64,000 nt of DNA. Source: Collinsella intestinalis DSM 13280 (lineage in GTDB: Bacteria; Actinomycetota; Coriobacteriia; Coriobacteriales; Coriobacteriaceae). The DNA is taken from the NCBI RefSeq assembly GCF_000156175.1, contig NZ_GG692710.1, forward strand, positions 388,675-452,674, read 5' to 3'. The position numbers and the translations under genes are program-made. Shown here one piece after another: positions 36,880-44,874 of the stretch (positions are counted from its first letter, which is position 1; every line of letters starts with the position of its first letter). Under the pieces are notes generated by a model that was given only the letters and a program-made list of their open reading frames with translations, was not told the DNA's origin and ran no database searches.

Positions 36880-38193
36880 ATGGACCAGTTCTTCAAGTTG
36901 GGGGAGCGCAACTCGAACATCGCGACCGAGCTTCGCGCCGGCCTGACAACGTTCCTGGCGATGGCTTACATCATCGTCGTCAACCCGCTTATCCTGTCTG
37001 CAGGCGGCGTTCCCATGACCGCCGCGGTCACTGCCACCTGCATTGGCGCCGGCATCATGACGATCGCGATGGGCTTCATCTCGAATCGTCCTCTGGCCTG
37101 CGCTTCCGGTATGGGCATCAACTCCATCGTCGCCTACACGCTTTGCGGCGCGATGGGGCTCGGTTGGCAGACCGCCATGGCCATCATCTTCGTTGAAGGC
37201 ATCGCCATTCTTCTGCTCGTTCTTTGCGGCCTTCGCGAGGCCATCATGGACGCCATTCCCGTGTCGCTCCGTCATGGCATCTCCATCGGTCTCGGCCTTT
37301 TCATCGCTATGATCGGCCTCAAGGACGGCGGCATTATCGTCGCCAACGAAGCCACCATGGTTTCCCTGGGTAGCGTTACTGACCCCGTCTTCCTCGTTGG
37401 CCTCATTTCCATTGTGGCCACGGTCATCCTTTCCTCGATGAACGTCAAGGGCGCGCTGCTCTGGGGCATCGTCATCGCATCCATTCTGGGCATTCCGCTG
37501 GGTGTTACAGCGGCTCCGTCCAGCATCGTAGCTCCGCTCGACTTCTCCACGTTCGGCGCTCCTTTCATGGCTGACGCCGATGGCGTCATGGGCGTCGTCA
37601 AGGCCCTCACCACTCCCGCGCTCCTGCTCTTCGCCTTCTCTCTCATGATGAGCGACTTCTTCGACACCATGGGCACCGCGATGGCCGTCGCCAAGCAGGG
37701 TGACTTCCTTTCCGACGAGGGCAAGGTCGAGGACATCAAGCCGATCCTCATCGTTGACTCTGTCGCCGCCGCAGCCGGTGGCGTGTTCGGCGCGTCTTCG
37801 ATCACCACGTTTGTTGAGTCCGCTTCCGGCGCCGCTGACGGCGGCCGTTCCGGTCTCACCTCCATCACTGCGGGCATCCTGTTCCTGCTTGCCGCATTCT
37901 TCTCCCCGCTGATCAGCTGCATCAGCTCTGCGGCGACCTGCGGCGCCCTGGTGTACGTTGGCTTCCTCATGATGAGCGAGGTCACCGAGATCGACTGGTT
38001 CGACATCCTTGAGGGATTCCCGACTTTCATGATCATCATCGGTATCCCGTTCACGTACTCCATTTCCAACGGTATCGGCCTCGGCTTCATCGCCTATGTA
38101 ATCGTTGCCTCCGTCACCGGCAACATCAAGAAGGTCCGCCCGCTCATGTGGGTTGCCGCCGCCGCTTTCCTGGCCTACTTCCTGCTTCTCTAA
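36880..38193 (+). CDS. NCS2/AzgA-family purine permease
   Basis: This is a proton-coupled importer for hypoxanthine, guanine or adenine. It has ~12 membrane helices. Family landmarks are TTFLAMAYIIVVNP (~24), ACASGMGINS (~72) and SFFDTMGTAMAVAKQGDFL-like FFDTMGT (~262), with GASSITTFVESASGAADGGR (landmark TTFVESASG, ~309). The length is 437 residues. GGGGGATAA precedes the ATG. I saw no purine riboswitch in the 34 bases after dut. A strong terminator follows. Together with apt it would feed purine salvage; the exact base is not clear. Confidence 0.88.
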   Translation: MDQFFKLGERNSNIATELRAGLTTFLAMAYIIVVNPLILSAGGVPMTAAVTATCIGAGIMTIAMGFISNRPLACASGMGINSIVAYTLCGAMGLGWQTAMAIIFVEGIAILLLVLCGLREAIMDAIPVSLRHGISIGLGLFIAMIGLKDGGIIVANEATMVSLGSVTDPVFLVGLISIVATVILSSMNVKGALLWGIVIASILGIPLGVTAAPSSIVAPLDFSTFGAPFMADADGVMGVVKALTTPALLLFAFSLMMSDFFDTMGTAMAVAKQGDFLSDEGKVEDIKPILIVDSVAAAAGGVFGASSITTFVESASGAADGGRSGLTSITAGILFLLAAFFSPLISCISSAATCGALVYVGFLMMSEVTEIDWFDILEGFPTFMIIIGIPFTYSISNGIGLGFIAYVIVASVTGNIKKVRPLMWVAAAAFLAYFLLL

Positions 38194-38229
38194 TTACGCG
38201 CTTCAGCACGTAACCTGAGATGCCAAGAC

Positions 38230-38273
38230 GAAGCGCCCTCGACGAGTTAATGCTCGTCGAGGGCGCTTCTTTT
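38230..38273 (+). terminator. Strong terminator after the purine permease
   Basis: GAAGCGCCCTCGACGAG and CTCGTCGAGGGCGCTTC form a perfect 17-bp stem around TTAATG, followed by TTTT. Confidence 0.95.
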
Positions 38274-38353
38274 ACATGGAGATTAACTTCGCCAGAGCAA
38301 CGTCGTACGTTCAAACAAGCACAACGGCAGAACACAGAGCAAAAAGCAAGCGC

Positions 38354-39649
38354 CTATCGCGCGTGGGCCGGTTTCCCGCCCCAGTAAAACTCGGCAAAAT
38401 GCCGCTCACGATCGCAGGGTACCCCAACGAGGCGCATGGTCGCACGGACAATGTCAGCAGCGGCATCAGGTCGCCTCAGCGCACTGGCGTTAACCAGAAG
38501 CCCATGGAGAGCCTCCTTGTTGTCGTGTAGATGCGTAAGCTGCATCACAAGCTCACGAGAGGTCGTGGCATGCATGCTGGCGCCAAACGACGTGAGCATG
38601 ACGGTGTTTGACTTCTCTTGGCCATAGGCCTTGCCCAACAGCAGCATCGGCAGCTCCGCGCACAGGCATTCGGTCACCGTAAGACCACCAGATTTAAGAA
38701 TGGCAAGGTCGCAGGCATGCATAAGAGCTGCCATATCGTCGACGTAATCCATGACCATCGCATTTGAGAGTTTCATTCCCGAAAAGATCGAGCGTAGATG
38801 GTCGGCGTAGGATTTATCCTTGCCGGGCAAGAAGATAAAGTGCATGTCCTCGAATCTTCGAAGATAGGGGAGGGTCTCCTCAATTGCCGCCCTAAAACGA
38901 ACGTAAGGCTGGGGGAGAGCGGCGCCCGCCATAACAAGCACCAACGTTTTATTCGCAGGAAGACCAAAGCGCTTGCGATCCGCGTCGCGACGGCCGGAAT
39001 CGCCGAAGCCAGACCGGACCGGAATGCCCGTCACCTCGATGGCGCTCTCGGGGACCTTTCTCGGACGTAGGGTCTCAGCCATAAACTCCGTCGCCACGCA
39101 GAAGAGGTCGGCCTCCTTATGTGGCCAAAATCCCTCGATCTCATAATCAGTTGGAACACAGACAACGGGATATTCGATCTTAGTGCGCATGCGGGCGCCC
39201 ACCGCCACATTTGCAGCGGTGATATGAGTGCAGATGATGGCAAGGGGACGCGCTTTCTGAACATACTCATCGAAAGAATCGAACATCAAGGTCGACCATG
39301 CTGAGCCGCCACCCCACAAAAGGCGCCCGGTAAGTGTGAAGCGCCAGGTGACATCATAGAGCGGCCTTGTTGCCCCAGTGAACGCAGCAGCTGTCTTATT
39401 ACCGTCGAACTTGATTTTTCCGAAATCGAGAATATCGAGGACGTCGACCTGAACGTCCTGCGGAACACCATCGAGACCACGAAGTTGCTCGATGGCCTGG
39501 GCGATCGCATTTGCCGCCGCACGATGACCAGAACCGACGGATGCATGCACAACCGCGATGGTCGGCCTATGCGTGGATTCGCTTCCCGAAGGAACGGACG
39601 CAGGCATAGCCGCAACGGGCTCGCACGGACAATCTGTACGATCTTGCAT
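38354..39649 (-). CDS. Glycosyltransferase of the MGDG synthase/UgtP family (GT28)
   Basis: It probably adds glucose or galactose from a UDP-sugar to diacylglycerol, making a membrane glycolipid or lipoteichoic-acid anchor. The N-terminal acceptor domain has VVHASVGSGHRAAANAIA (landmark SVGSGHRAAA, ~38), typical of MGDG synthase. The C-terminal donor domain has LAILKSGGLTVTECL (~312-326) as in MurG-type GT-B folds. The length is 431 residues, with a ~28-residue Pro/Ser-rich lead. It is divergent from trxB. The substrate is inferred from family. Confidence 0.82.
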   Translation of the reverse strand: MQDRTDCPCEPVAAMPASVPSGSESTHRPTIAVVHASVGSGHRAAANAIAQAIEQLRGLDGVPQDVQVDVLDILDFGKIKFDGNKTAAAFTGATRPLYDVTWRFTLTGRLLWGGGSAWSTLMFDSFDEYVQKARPLAIICTHITAANVAVGARMRTKIEYPVVCVPTDYEIEGFWPHKEADLFCVATEFMAETLRPRKVPESAIEVTGIPVRSGFGDSGRRDADRKRFGLPANKTLVLVMAGAALPQPYVRFRAAIEETLPYLRRFEDMHFIFLPGKDKSYADHLRSIFSGMKLSNAMVMDYVDDMAALMHACDLAILKSGGLTVTECLCAELPMLLLGKAYGQEKSNTVMLTSFGASMHATTSRELVMQLTHLHDNKEALHGLLVNASALRRPDAAADIVRATMRLVGVPCDRERHFAEFYWGGKPAHAR

Positions 39650-39746
39650 CAGGCACCCCCAAAGACGATAAGGGTATTGTACGACCCCATGTGTAACAGA
39701 TTCCCGCTATCGGGTAAGAGCAGAGAAACGACGTATGGAGGTTCTT

Positions 39747-40688
39747 ATGTCCACGCCAAATCAACGCGATCTTGTGATCATCGGCGGAGGCCCCGCCGGT
39801 TACTCCGCTGCTTTATACGCTGCACGTGCCAGCCTTGATACGCTTGTCGTCGAGCAGGGCATGCCCGGTGGTCAAATTGCCACATCAGATATGATTGACA
39901 ACTATCCTGGAATCGAACAATGCTCGGGTGCCGAACTCGGACAGAAAATGCAGGCCCATGCGGAATCTGCCGGCGCACAATCGACCTACGGTTCAGCTCA
40001 ATCCCTCACACGCCATGAAAGTGGATTCACCATCACAACCGACATGGATTCCATTGAAGCCAAAAGCGTTATCGTCGCCACGGGAGCGACGCCCCGTCCC
40101 GGCAACTTCTCAGGAGAAGAGATGTACAGGGGCCGAGGCGTATCGTATTGCGCCACTTGCGACGGCATGTTTTATCGTGGTAAACACGTGTTCATCATCG
40201 GCGGCGGCAACTCTGCCGTCGAGGAGGCGCTCTATCTATCGAATCTTGCCGACCAGGTAGAGATCATCGTTCGCCGTGATGTGTTCCGTGCATCCCATGG
40301 AATGGTCGATCGGCTCTCCGCCAAGCCCAACATCTCAATTAGGTACCAAACGAGTATTACCGAAGTTTCGGGCTCGACGTTTATCAACGCCATCACATTT
40401 CGAGACAATGTCACAGGTGAAACGCACGTCGAATCGTACGACGAGGGATCCGTCGGCGTCTTTGTTGCAGTTGGTCACGATCCCGCCACGAATCTCGTTG
40501 CAGGTTTGGCCGAACTCGGCCCCGATGGCGGCGTACTGACCGACGAGCATATGGGCACCACGACGCCGGGTTTGTATTGCGCAGGCGACATGAGGTCCAA
40601 GTCGCTACGACAAGTTGTCACGGCGGCTGCTGACGGCGCCATTGCGGCAACAGCTGCTTATCATTACATCGAGTCTCTATCTGCCTGA
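39747..40688 (+). CDS. trxB: Thioredoxin-disulfide reductase
   Basis: This NADPH-dependent flavoenzyme reduces thioredoxin. The FAD site is VIIGGGPAGYSAALYAAR (landmark IGGGPAGYSAA, ~11), the redox centre CATCDG (~134-139), the NADPH site IIGGGNSAVEEA (~153) and the second FAD contact GLYCAGDMR (~276). The length is 313 residues. I chose the ATG at 39747 because GGAGGT lies 4 bases upstream; the ATG four codons earlier overlaps that site. No thioredoxin gene adjoins it. A terminator follows. Confidence 0.94.
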   Translation: MSTPNQRDLVIIGGGPAGYSAALYAARASLDTLVVEQGMPGGQIATSDMIDNYPGIEQCSGAELGQKMQAHAESAGAQSTYGSAQSLTRHESGFTITTDMDSIEAKSVIVATGATPRPGNFSGEEMYRGRGVSYCATCDGMFYRGKHVFIIGGGNSAVEEALYLSNLADQVEIIVRRDVFRASHGMVDRLSAKPNISIRYQTSITEVSGSTFINAITFRDNVTGETHVESYDEGSVGVFVAVGHDPATNLVAGLAELGPDGGVLTDEHMGTTTPGLYCAGDMRSKSLRQVVTAAADGAIAATAAYHYIESLSA

Positions 40689-40693
40689 TGATG

Positions 40694-40733
40694 CAGACGC
40701 CCTCTGAGAATGCCTAATCTCAGAGGGCGTCTT
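40694..40733 (+). terminator. Terminator after trxB
   Basis: AGACGCCCTCTGAGA and TCTCAGAGGGCGTCT form a 15-bp perfect stem, followed by a short T-run. Confidence 0.9.
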
Positions 40734-40829
40734 TGCGCAGCTTGCGTCTGTCGCTAACAGAATGACAACAATCAAGACTTAGTCATTCCTGATAATATAT
40801 ATTATGTAAAGTTAGAATGGGAATAGGTA

Positions 40830-40869
40830 ACCGGCCTGCACACCCATCAAGACGTGTGCGCAGGCCGGT
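40830..40869 (-). terminator. Terminator after the degV gene
   Basis: ACCGGCCTGC and GCAGGCCGGT form a 10-bp stem with a further ACAC/GTGT pairing inside, just past the degV stop on the minus strand. The stretch between it and the trxB terminator (40734-40829) is A/T-rich and holds no gene I can see. Confidence 0.7.
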
Positions 40870-40876
40870 AGACTAC

Positions 40877-41761
40877 TTAACTCAGGCCGTTCCACTCATA
40901 CCCGATGATCAAACCAGATTCCTCAGCATAATAAGAACAGAGACCTCGACAAGGAAGGATCTCGACTTCGGCCTGCGGCCATTCGGATGCAATCGCACGG
41001 CCCAGCTCCTCTGCACCCTCGACATTGTCGACATGATCGATATATGCCAGGCCGCCACGATATCCGTCCGACCTCATGACATCGAGGATTTTCTTCATCG
41101 TCTTCTTATCGCCACGAGTCGGGGCAATCACCTTGATGGTGCCCTGCTCGCTTGCCGTTCCAAGCATACGAATGGAAAGGCCGCTTGCGAGTGCGCCAAC
41201 CAGCTTGGGCATGCGCCCATTCTTGACAAGATTGTCGAAGCTCCTCAACGAGAATTGCACCTGGCTGTTCGACTCGAGCTTCTTCGCATACGAAACGACC
41301 TCGTCGAACGTCGCATCAGAGTGCTTCATAAGGTACCGATCGATAAGGCGGACCATGACCTCGAGTTTTGCGCCCGCAGCTCGAGAATCAAGGATGTAGA
41401 TGTTTTTGCCCATAATCTGACCGCCGTGCTCTCGAGCATATTCATCCATAACGAGATTGCGGCCCATCTGAGCAGAGTCGTAGCTTCCCGAAAGATTGGA
41501 GGAAAGCGTCACAACAATGACGTTATCGGCCAGTCGGAACAGATCAGCCCATTCGCCAGCGCTCGGGCATGCCGAACTCGATGCTGTTGCCTCCGAATGG
41601 ACTCGCTCGTTCAGCTTGCTCACATCCAAGTCGGAGTCATCGGGGTACTCCTCCCCTCCCACGTGGAGAGTCAGCGGCGCGAATGCATAGGTGCAATTGG
41701 GAGTGGCAGGCGTATAGTCACGCAAGTTGCAACTAGAGTCAGCGATAATAGCCCAAGTCAT
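40877..41761 (-). CDS. DegV family fatty-acid-binding protein
   Basis: DegV proteins bind a fatty acid; FakB members present it to the fatty-acid kinase FakA. The N-terminus MTWAIIADSSCNL fits the family's DSS-type lipid head-group site, and VVTLSSNLSGSYDSA (~84) is the second conserved loop (landmark LSSNLSGSY). RSFDNLVKNGRMPK (~172) is also typical. The length is 294 residues. GAAAGGAA precedes the ATG. It stands alone, bounded by terminators; whether it serves lipid uptake or another role cannot be told here. Confidence 0.88.
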   Translation of the reverse strand: MTWAIIADSSCNLRDYTPATPNCTYAFAPLTLHVGGEEYPDDSDLDVSKLNERVHSEATASSSACPSAGEWADLFRLADNVIVVTLSSNLSGSYDSAQMGRNLVMDEYAREHGGQIMGKNIYILDSRAAGAKLEVMVRLIDRYLMKHSDATFDEVVSYAKKLESNSQVQFSLRSFDNLVKNGRMPKLVGALASGLSIRMLGTASEQGTIKVIAPTRGDKKTMKKILDVMRSDGYRGGLAYIDHVDNVEGAEELGRAIASEWPQAEVEILPCRGLCSYYAEESGLIIGYEWNGLS

Positions 41762-41858
41762 GAGGGTTCCTTTCGCTCGATTTATCGAGACCAGAGTATA
41801 TACCTACTAAAATGACCAGTTGAGGAGGAAAAGGCAGAAACCCAGCGCATATGAAGAT

Positions 41859-41888
41859 GGGGAGGAAAGGCTCTCCCCTTTCCTCCCC
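41859..41888 (-). terminator. Terminator after apt
   Basis: GGGGAGGAAAGG and CCTTTCCTCCCC form a perfect 12-bp stem around CTCTCC, 20 bases beyond the apt stop on the minus strand. Confidence 0.85.
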
Positions 41889-41908
41889 ATAACCGACGGA
41901 AGTGTGCG

Positions 41909-42442
41909 TTAACCGACCTTGACCAGGCTGAACAGCTCCTGATCACCCGAAGTCGCAAGTACGTCGCGCGGATTCAGGAACGTAAGCTCGAGGATGCAAG
42001 CATAGCCGACCAGCTCGCCCCCAACCTCCTGGATGAGCTTGCCGGTTGCAGCAGCAGTACCACCCGTGGCGATAAGGTCGTCGACGATCAGGATGCGGTC
42101 ACCGGGTTCGATCGCATCGCGATGAATCTCGAGCGTATCGGAACCATACTCGAGCTCATAGCTAACGGAGTAGGTCTCACGGGGCAGCTTACCGGGCTTG
42201 CGAGCGGGAATAAAGCCAGCTCCGAGCTCCATGGCAACGGGCACGCCGATCATGAAGCCACGAGCCTCGGGGCCGACAACCTTGGTGATACCCGCATCAC
42301 GAAAGTGATCAGCGATCGCGAGAACGGTTTGACGCATTGCGTTGGCATCGGCGAACAGGGGCGTGATGTCCTTAAAGACAACACCGGGCTCGGGATAATC
42401 GGGGATGTCGGTGATAAAGGACTCGAAGTCAAAATCGGACAT
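41909..42442 (-). CDS. apt: Adenine phosphoribosyltransferase
   Basis: It salvages adenine to AMP using phosphoribosyl pyrophosphate. FITDIPDYPEPGVVFKDITPL is the family N-terminus (landmark FPxPGVxFKDITPL as YPEPGVVFKDITPL, ~15-28). EARGFMIG (~59) and the PRPP loop ILIVDDLIATGGTA (~118-131) follow. The length is 177 residues. Purine import could come from the permease at 36880. It is the last minus-strand gene before a terminator. Confidence 0.95.
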   Translation of the reverse strand: MSDFDFESFITDIPDYPEPGVVFKDITPLFADANAMRQTVLAIADHFRDAGITKVVGPEARGFMIGVPVAMELGAGFIPARKPGKLPRETYSVSYELEYGSDTLEIHRDAIEPGDRILIVDDLIATGGTAAATGKLIQEVGGELVGYACILELTFLNPRDVLATSGDQELFSLVKVG

Positions 42443-42493
42443 GTCGGCGCATCTTTCTACTCGTTTTGGCTTTGATTGTCACAACGTACGGCG

Positions 42494-43390
42494 CTATGAA
42501 GCGTCGACGGGGAGGACGCGAATCGGTTGGGCTGCGAGCTCGCTTGCATCCAATGCGCTCACGACCTGCTCATGCCCAGTCGCGTAAGACTGCTGGCTCA
42601 CATGGTTCTGAGCGGCCTGCTGCGCACGGGTTATCTCATCATCGATTGCATCGACGTCGGCATCTTCAACGACCGCGTTAAGCGATTCGAATACACGGTT
42701 GCGAAGAAGGGCGGTGCGGACGCCATCGGTGAGGTCGTGCAACGTTTTAAAAGCACGGTCGAGCTTAGCCTCACGGTCATCATCGGAGTCATCGGAACCG
42801 AGCATGCCAATGAGAACCTGCTCGAAGAGCGCGGACTCGCGATTGGCTGCAATCACATACTGACGCAGATTGCGCGGCTCGATATGAAAGCGCGAAAGCT
42901 CGGCACAGTGGCGGATGATCTCGAAATCACGGCCATCGATAAGCTCGCGGTTCTGCGGGCTGCGTATGATGCGGATGAGATCATTGTCGGAAAGCTGGCG
43001 CAGAAACGCGATATCGACACCGAGGATGTCAGGGACGTCCTCAATGGGATGCAGTTTCTGGCGCGTCTCCTTAGAGGCAACCTTCATGGGGGCATCTGTC
43101 AAGAGACCGACCTCGAACGCGAGCGCGGACAGGTCCGAGGCGCTATCGAGCTTTTGCTTGATAGCGGAAAGGGGCATGTACCGCGTCTTTTGAAGATGCA
43201 AGATGACCTCAAGGCGGTCAACGTCGGCCTTGGAGTACTGACGATAGCCCTTAGGGGTGCGATGGGGCGTAATAAGCCCCTCGTCCTCAAGGAAGCGTAT
43301 TTTTGAGTTGGAGAGATCGGGATACGTTCCGCGCAGGAGGTTGACCACCTGCCCGATGCTGAGGTAGCTGCGCTCAGCCAAGCTACTCAC
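42494..43390 (-). CDS. MerR-family regulator, FtsR-like
   Basis: The winged helix of the MerR family covers residues ~9-80 (YLSIGQVVNLL, KIRFLEDEGLITPHRTPKGYRQY with landmark RFLEDEGLI, DVDRLEVILHLQ). The rest (to 298) has no sensor domain I recognise. It overlaps the upstream FHA gene by 8 bases, starting with GTG at 43390. The same FHA-MerR pair exists in other Actinobacteria (Rv1827/Rv1828; FtsR of Corynebacterium, which controls ftsZ). I infer FtsR kinship from this pairing and from the long helical tail. Confidence 0.75.
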   Translation of the reverse strand: MSSLAERSYLSIGQVVNLLRGTYPDLSNSKIRFLEDEGLITPHRTPKGYRQYSKADVDRLEVILHLQKTRYMPLSAIKQKLDSASDLSALAFEVGLLTDAPMKVASKETRQKLHPIEDVPDILGVDIAFLRQLSDNDLIRIIRSPQNRELIDGRDFEIIRHCAELSRFHIEPRNLRQYVIAANRESALFEQVLIGMLGSDDSDDDREAKLDRAFKTLHDLTDGVRTALLRNRVFESLNAVVEDADVDAIDDEITRAQQAAQNHVSQQSYATGHEQVVSALDASELAAQPIRVLPVDAS

Positions 43391-43793
43391 CGGTTTCGAT
43401 GCGCTCCACGGTGCTCTCGTGGTACATCAGCGTGAACGTGCCGATCTGCACGGACGAGCCGTCGTGCAGAGGCGCGGAGTTGACGATGGCGCCATCAACC
43501 CAGGTGCCATTGAGGGAGCCGAGATCCTCGATGAGAACACTGGCGGCGTTGCGCAGGATCTTGGCATGGCTGCGAGAGACGGTCATGTCGTTGAGGAAGA
43601 TCGTGTTGGAGGGATCGCGACCGATGGTGACCTCGGGCTGATCCAACTCAAAGACATTGCCGGTCTGCGGCCCCTTGATGATGGAAAGGACCGGGACGAT
43701 GAGGGGCGTGCTCTTCATGAGGTCAGGCGCGGTGGCATCGCTGCTCGGCATGCGAAAAACGCGCGTTGTCTCATTCTGCTCGACATTGGCCAT
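43383..43793 (-). CDS. garA: FHA-domain protein, GarA/OdhI-like
   Basis: It has 136 residues. The FHA domain (~50-122) has IGRDPSNTIFLND, SRSHAKI and LGSLNGTWVDG, all phosphothreonine-binding hallmarks. The N-terminal tail carries ETTRVFR (residues 8-14), close to the ETTSVFR motif whose Thr residues are phosphorylated by PknB/PknG in mycobacterial GarA. The phosphorylated tail then binds the protein's own FHA and switches off its control of 2-oxoglutarate enzymes. The neighbouring MerR gene strengthens the match. The targets in this organism are not visible here. Confidence 0.8.
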   Translation of the reverse strand: MANVEQNETTRVFRMPSSDATAPDLMKSTPLIVPVLSIIKGPQTGNVFELDQPEVTIGRDPSNTIFLNDMTVSRSHAKILRNAASVLIEDLGSLNGTWVDGAIVNSAPLHDGSSVQIGTFTLMYHESTVERIETGE

Positions 43794-43880
43794 GGTAACC
43801 CCCTAGCGGCAAAACGGGATAAACCCGGAAAATACAATCAATAATTTATTCTAACCCAAATAGTTCGCATATCGGTGTCG

Positions 43881-44624
43881 TTATGCGTTCTCAACGACCT
43901 CGGCATCATCGGCATCATCGATCTCAGGGTTTAGAAAATCATCATCCTCGTCCTCGGGATGCGCAATCGCGGCGCGAATGGCGACCATGCCCTTGACGGT
44001 ATAGACGCCACCCGTTGCCAGTGAGCAGAAGACTCCTGCATACACGAAGTAAATACCCAGCGGAGCGGCCACGTCGTTAATGCCGGGCAGCCAGGAAACG
44101 GAGGCCGGGACAAGGCCCAGGCCATCGAGCATCGGCATCCCGAGGAGCATCAAGGTAAAACCGCTCATCAGCAGAGCGGTGGCGAGCTTGCCGATAAAAA
44201 CGACATCGATGGGCCTGCGATGGTAATGGCGAACCACAAAATTGCCGAGGAACAGGTACACATCGCGACCGACGATGGCTAGGCAGATCCATAGCGGCAG
44301 TTCACCTCGAGCAACCAGGCCGACGACACCGGTGAAGAGCAAGGCGCGGTCCACAATGGGATCGAGCATCTTTCCCAGCCAACTCACGGTCTTGGTCATG
44401 CGTGCGATCTGCCCGTCGAGCCAATCGGTAGAAGCCGCGATCGCGTATATGGCGAGGGCGACGTAACGGTTTTGGTCGGTCACGAACAGGTACAGAAAAA
44501 CGCCCGTGAGAATCAAGCGCGTGAAGGTGATGAAGTTTGAGATGGTGAAGATCTTATTGGAAGGATAATCGGAGGTACCGATGAGCTCCTTCTTGATCTT
44601 TTTCCTGATCTTGCCTGCGGCCAC
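43881..44624 (-). CDS. CDP-alcohol phosphatidyltransferase (second PgsA-like protein)
   Basis: The motif D-x2-DG-x2-AR-x8-G-x3-D-x3-D is complete (STDWLDGQIAR, then GKMLDPIVDR, ~65-92). About five or six membrane helices are present, with a basic N-terminus (KIRKKIKKE) and a highly acidic C-terminal tail (~225-247). The length is 247 residues. It may be a phosphatidylglycerophosphate or cardiolipin synthase; the main pgsA is at 24484. The GTG at 44624 has GGGGAG upstream. It sits beside the FHA-MerR pair, as PgsA2 lies near garA in mycobacteria. Confidence 0.82.
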   Translation of the reverse strand: MAAGKIRKKIKKELIGTSDYPSNKIFTISNFITFTRLILTGVFLYLFVTDQNRYVALAIYAIAASTDWLDGQIARMTKTVSWLGKMLDPIVDRALLFTGVVGLVARGELPLWICLAIVGRDVYLFLGNFVVRHYHRRPIDVVFIGKLATALLMSGFTLMLLGMPMLDGLGLVPASVSWLPGINDVAAPLGIYFVYAGVFCSLATGGVYTVKGMVAIRAAIAHPEDEDDDFLNPEIDDADDAEVVENA

Positions 44625-44703
44625 GCCTTACTCCCCTAGAACATGAAACACTGGAGGCATGATACCCGCTTACGAAACGCGTAAGCCGACAACCTGAAAA
44701 TGG

Positions 44704-44735
44704 AAAAGGGCGACCAAATGGCCGCCCTTAATGCT
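44704..44735 (-). terminator. Terminator after tRNA-Pro
   Basis: On the minus strand AGGGCGGCC and GGTCGCCCT form a stem around ATTT, followed by TTTTCCATTTT, directly after the tRNA. Confidence 0.8.
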
Positions 44736-44738
44736 CCG

Positions 44739-44815
44739 TGGTCGGGACGACTGGATTTGAACCAGCGACCCCTTGCGCCCCATGCAAGTGCGCTACCAAG
44801 CTGCGCTACGTCCCG
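44739..44815 (-). tRNA. tRNA-Pro (anticodon GGG)
   Basis: A 77-base cloverleaf including an encoded CCA. The acceptor CGGGACG pairs with CGTCCCG, the D-stem is GCGC/GCGC, the anticodon stem CTTGC/GCAAG encloses ATGGGGC with anticodon GGG, and the T-arm contains GGTTCAAATCC. It reads CCC and CCU. Confidence 0.95.
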
Positions 44816-44874
44816 AAGCAAGGAATTACTTTACCCAAAGGTTCCAACAGATGCAAGAACTTTTTTCATCTGTT

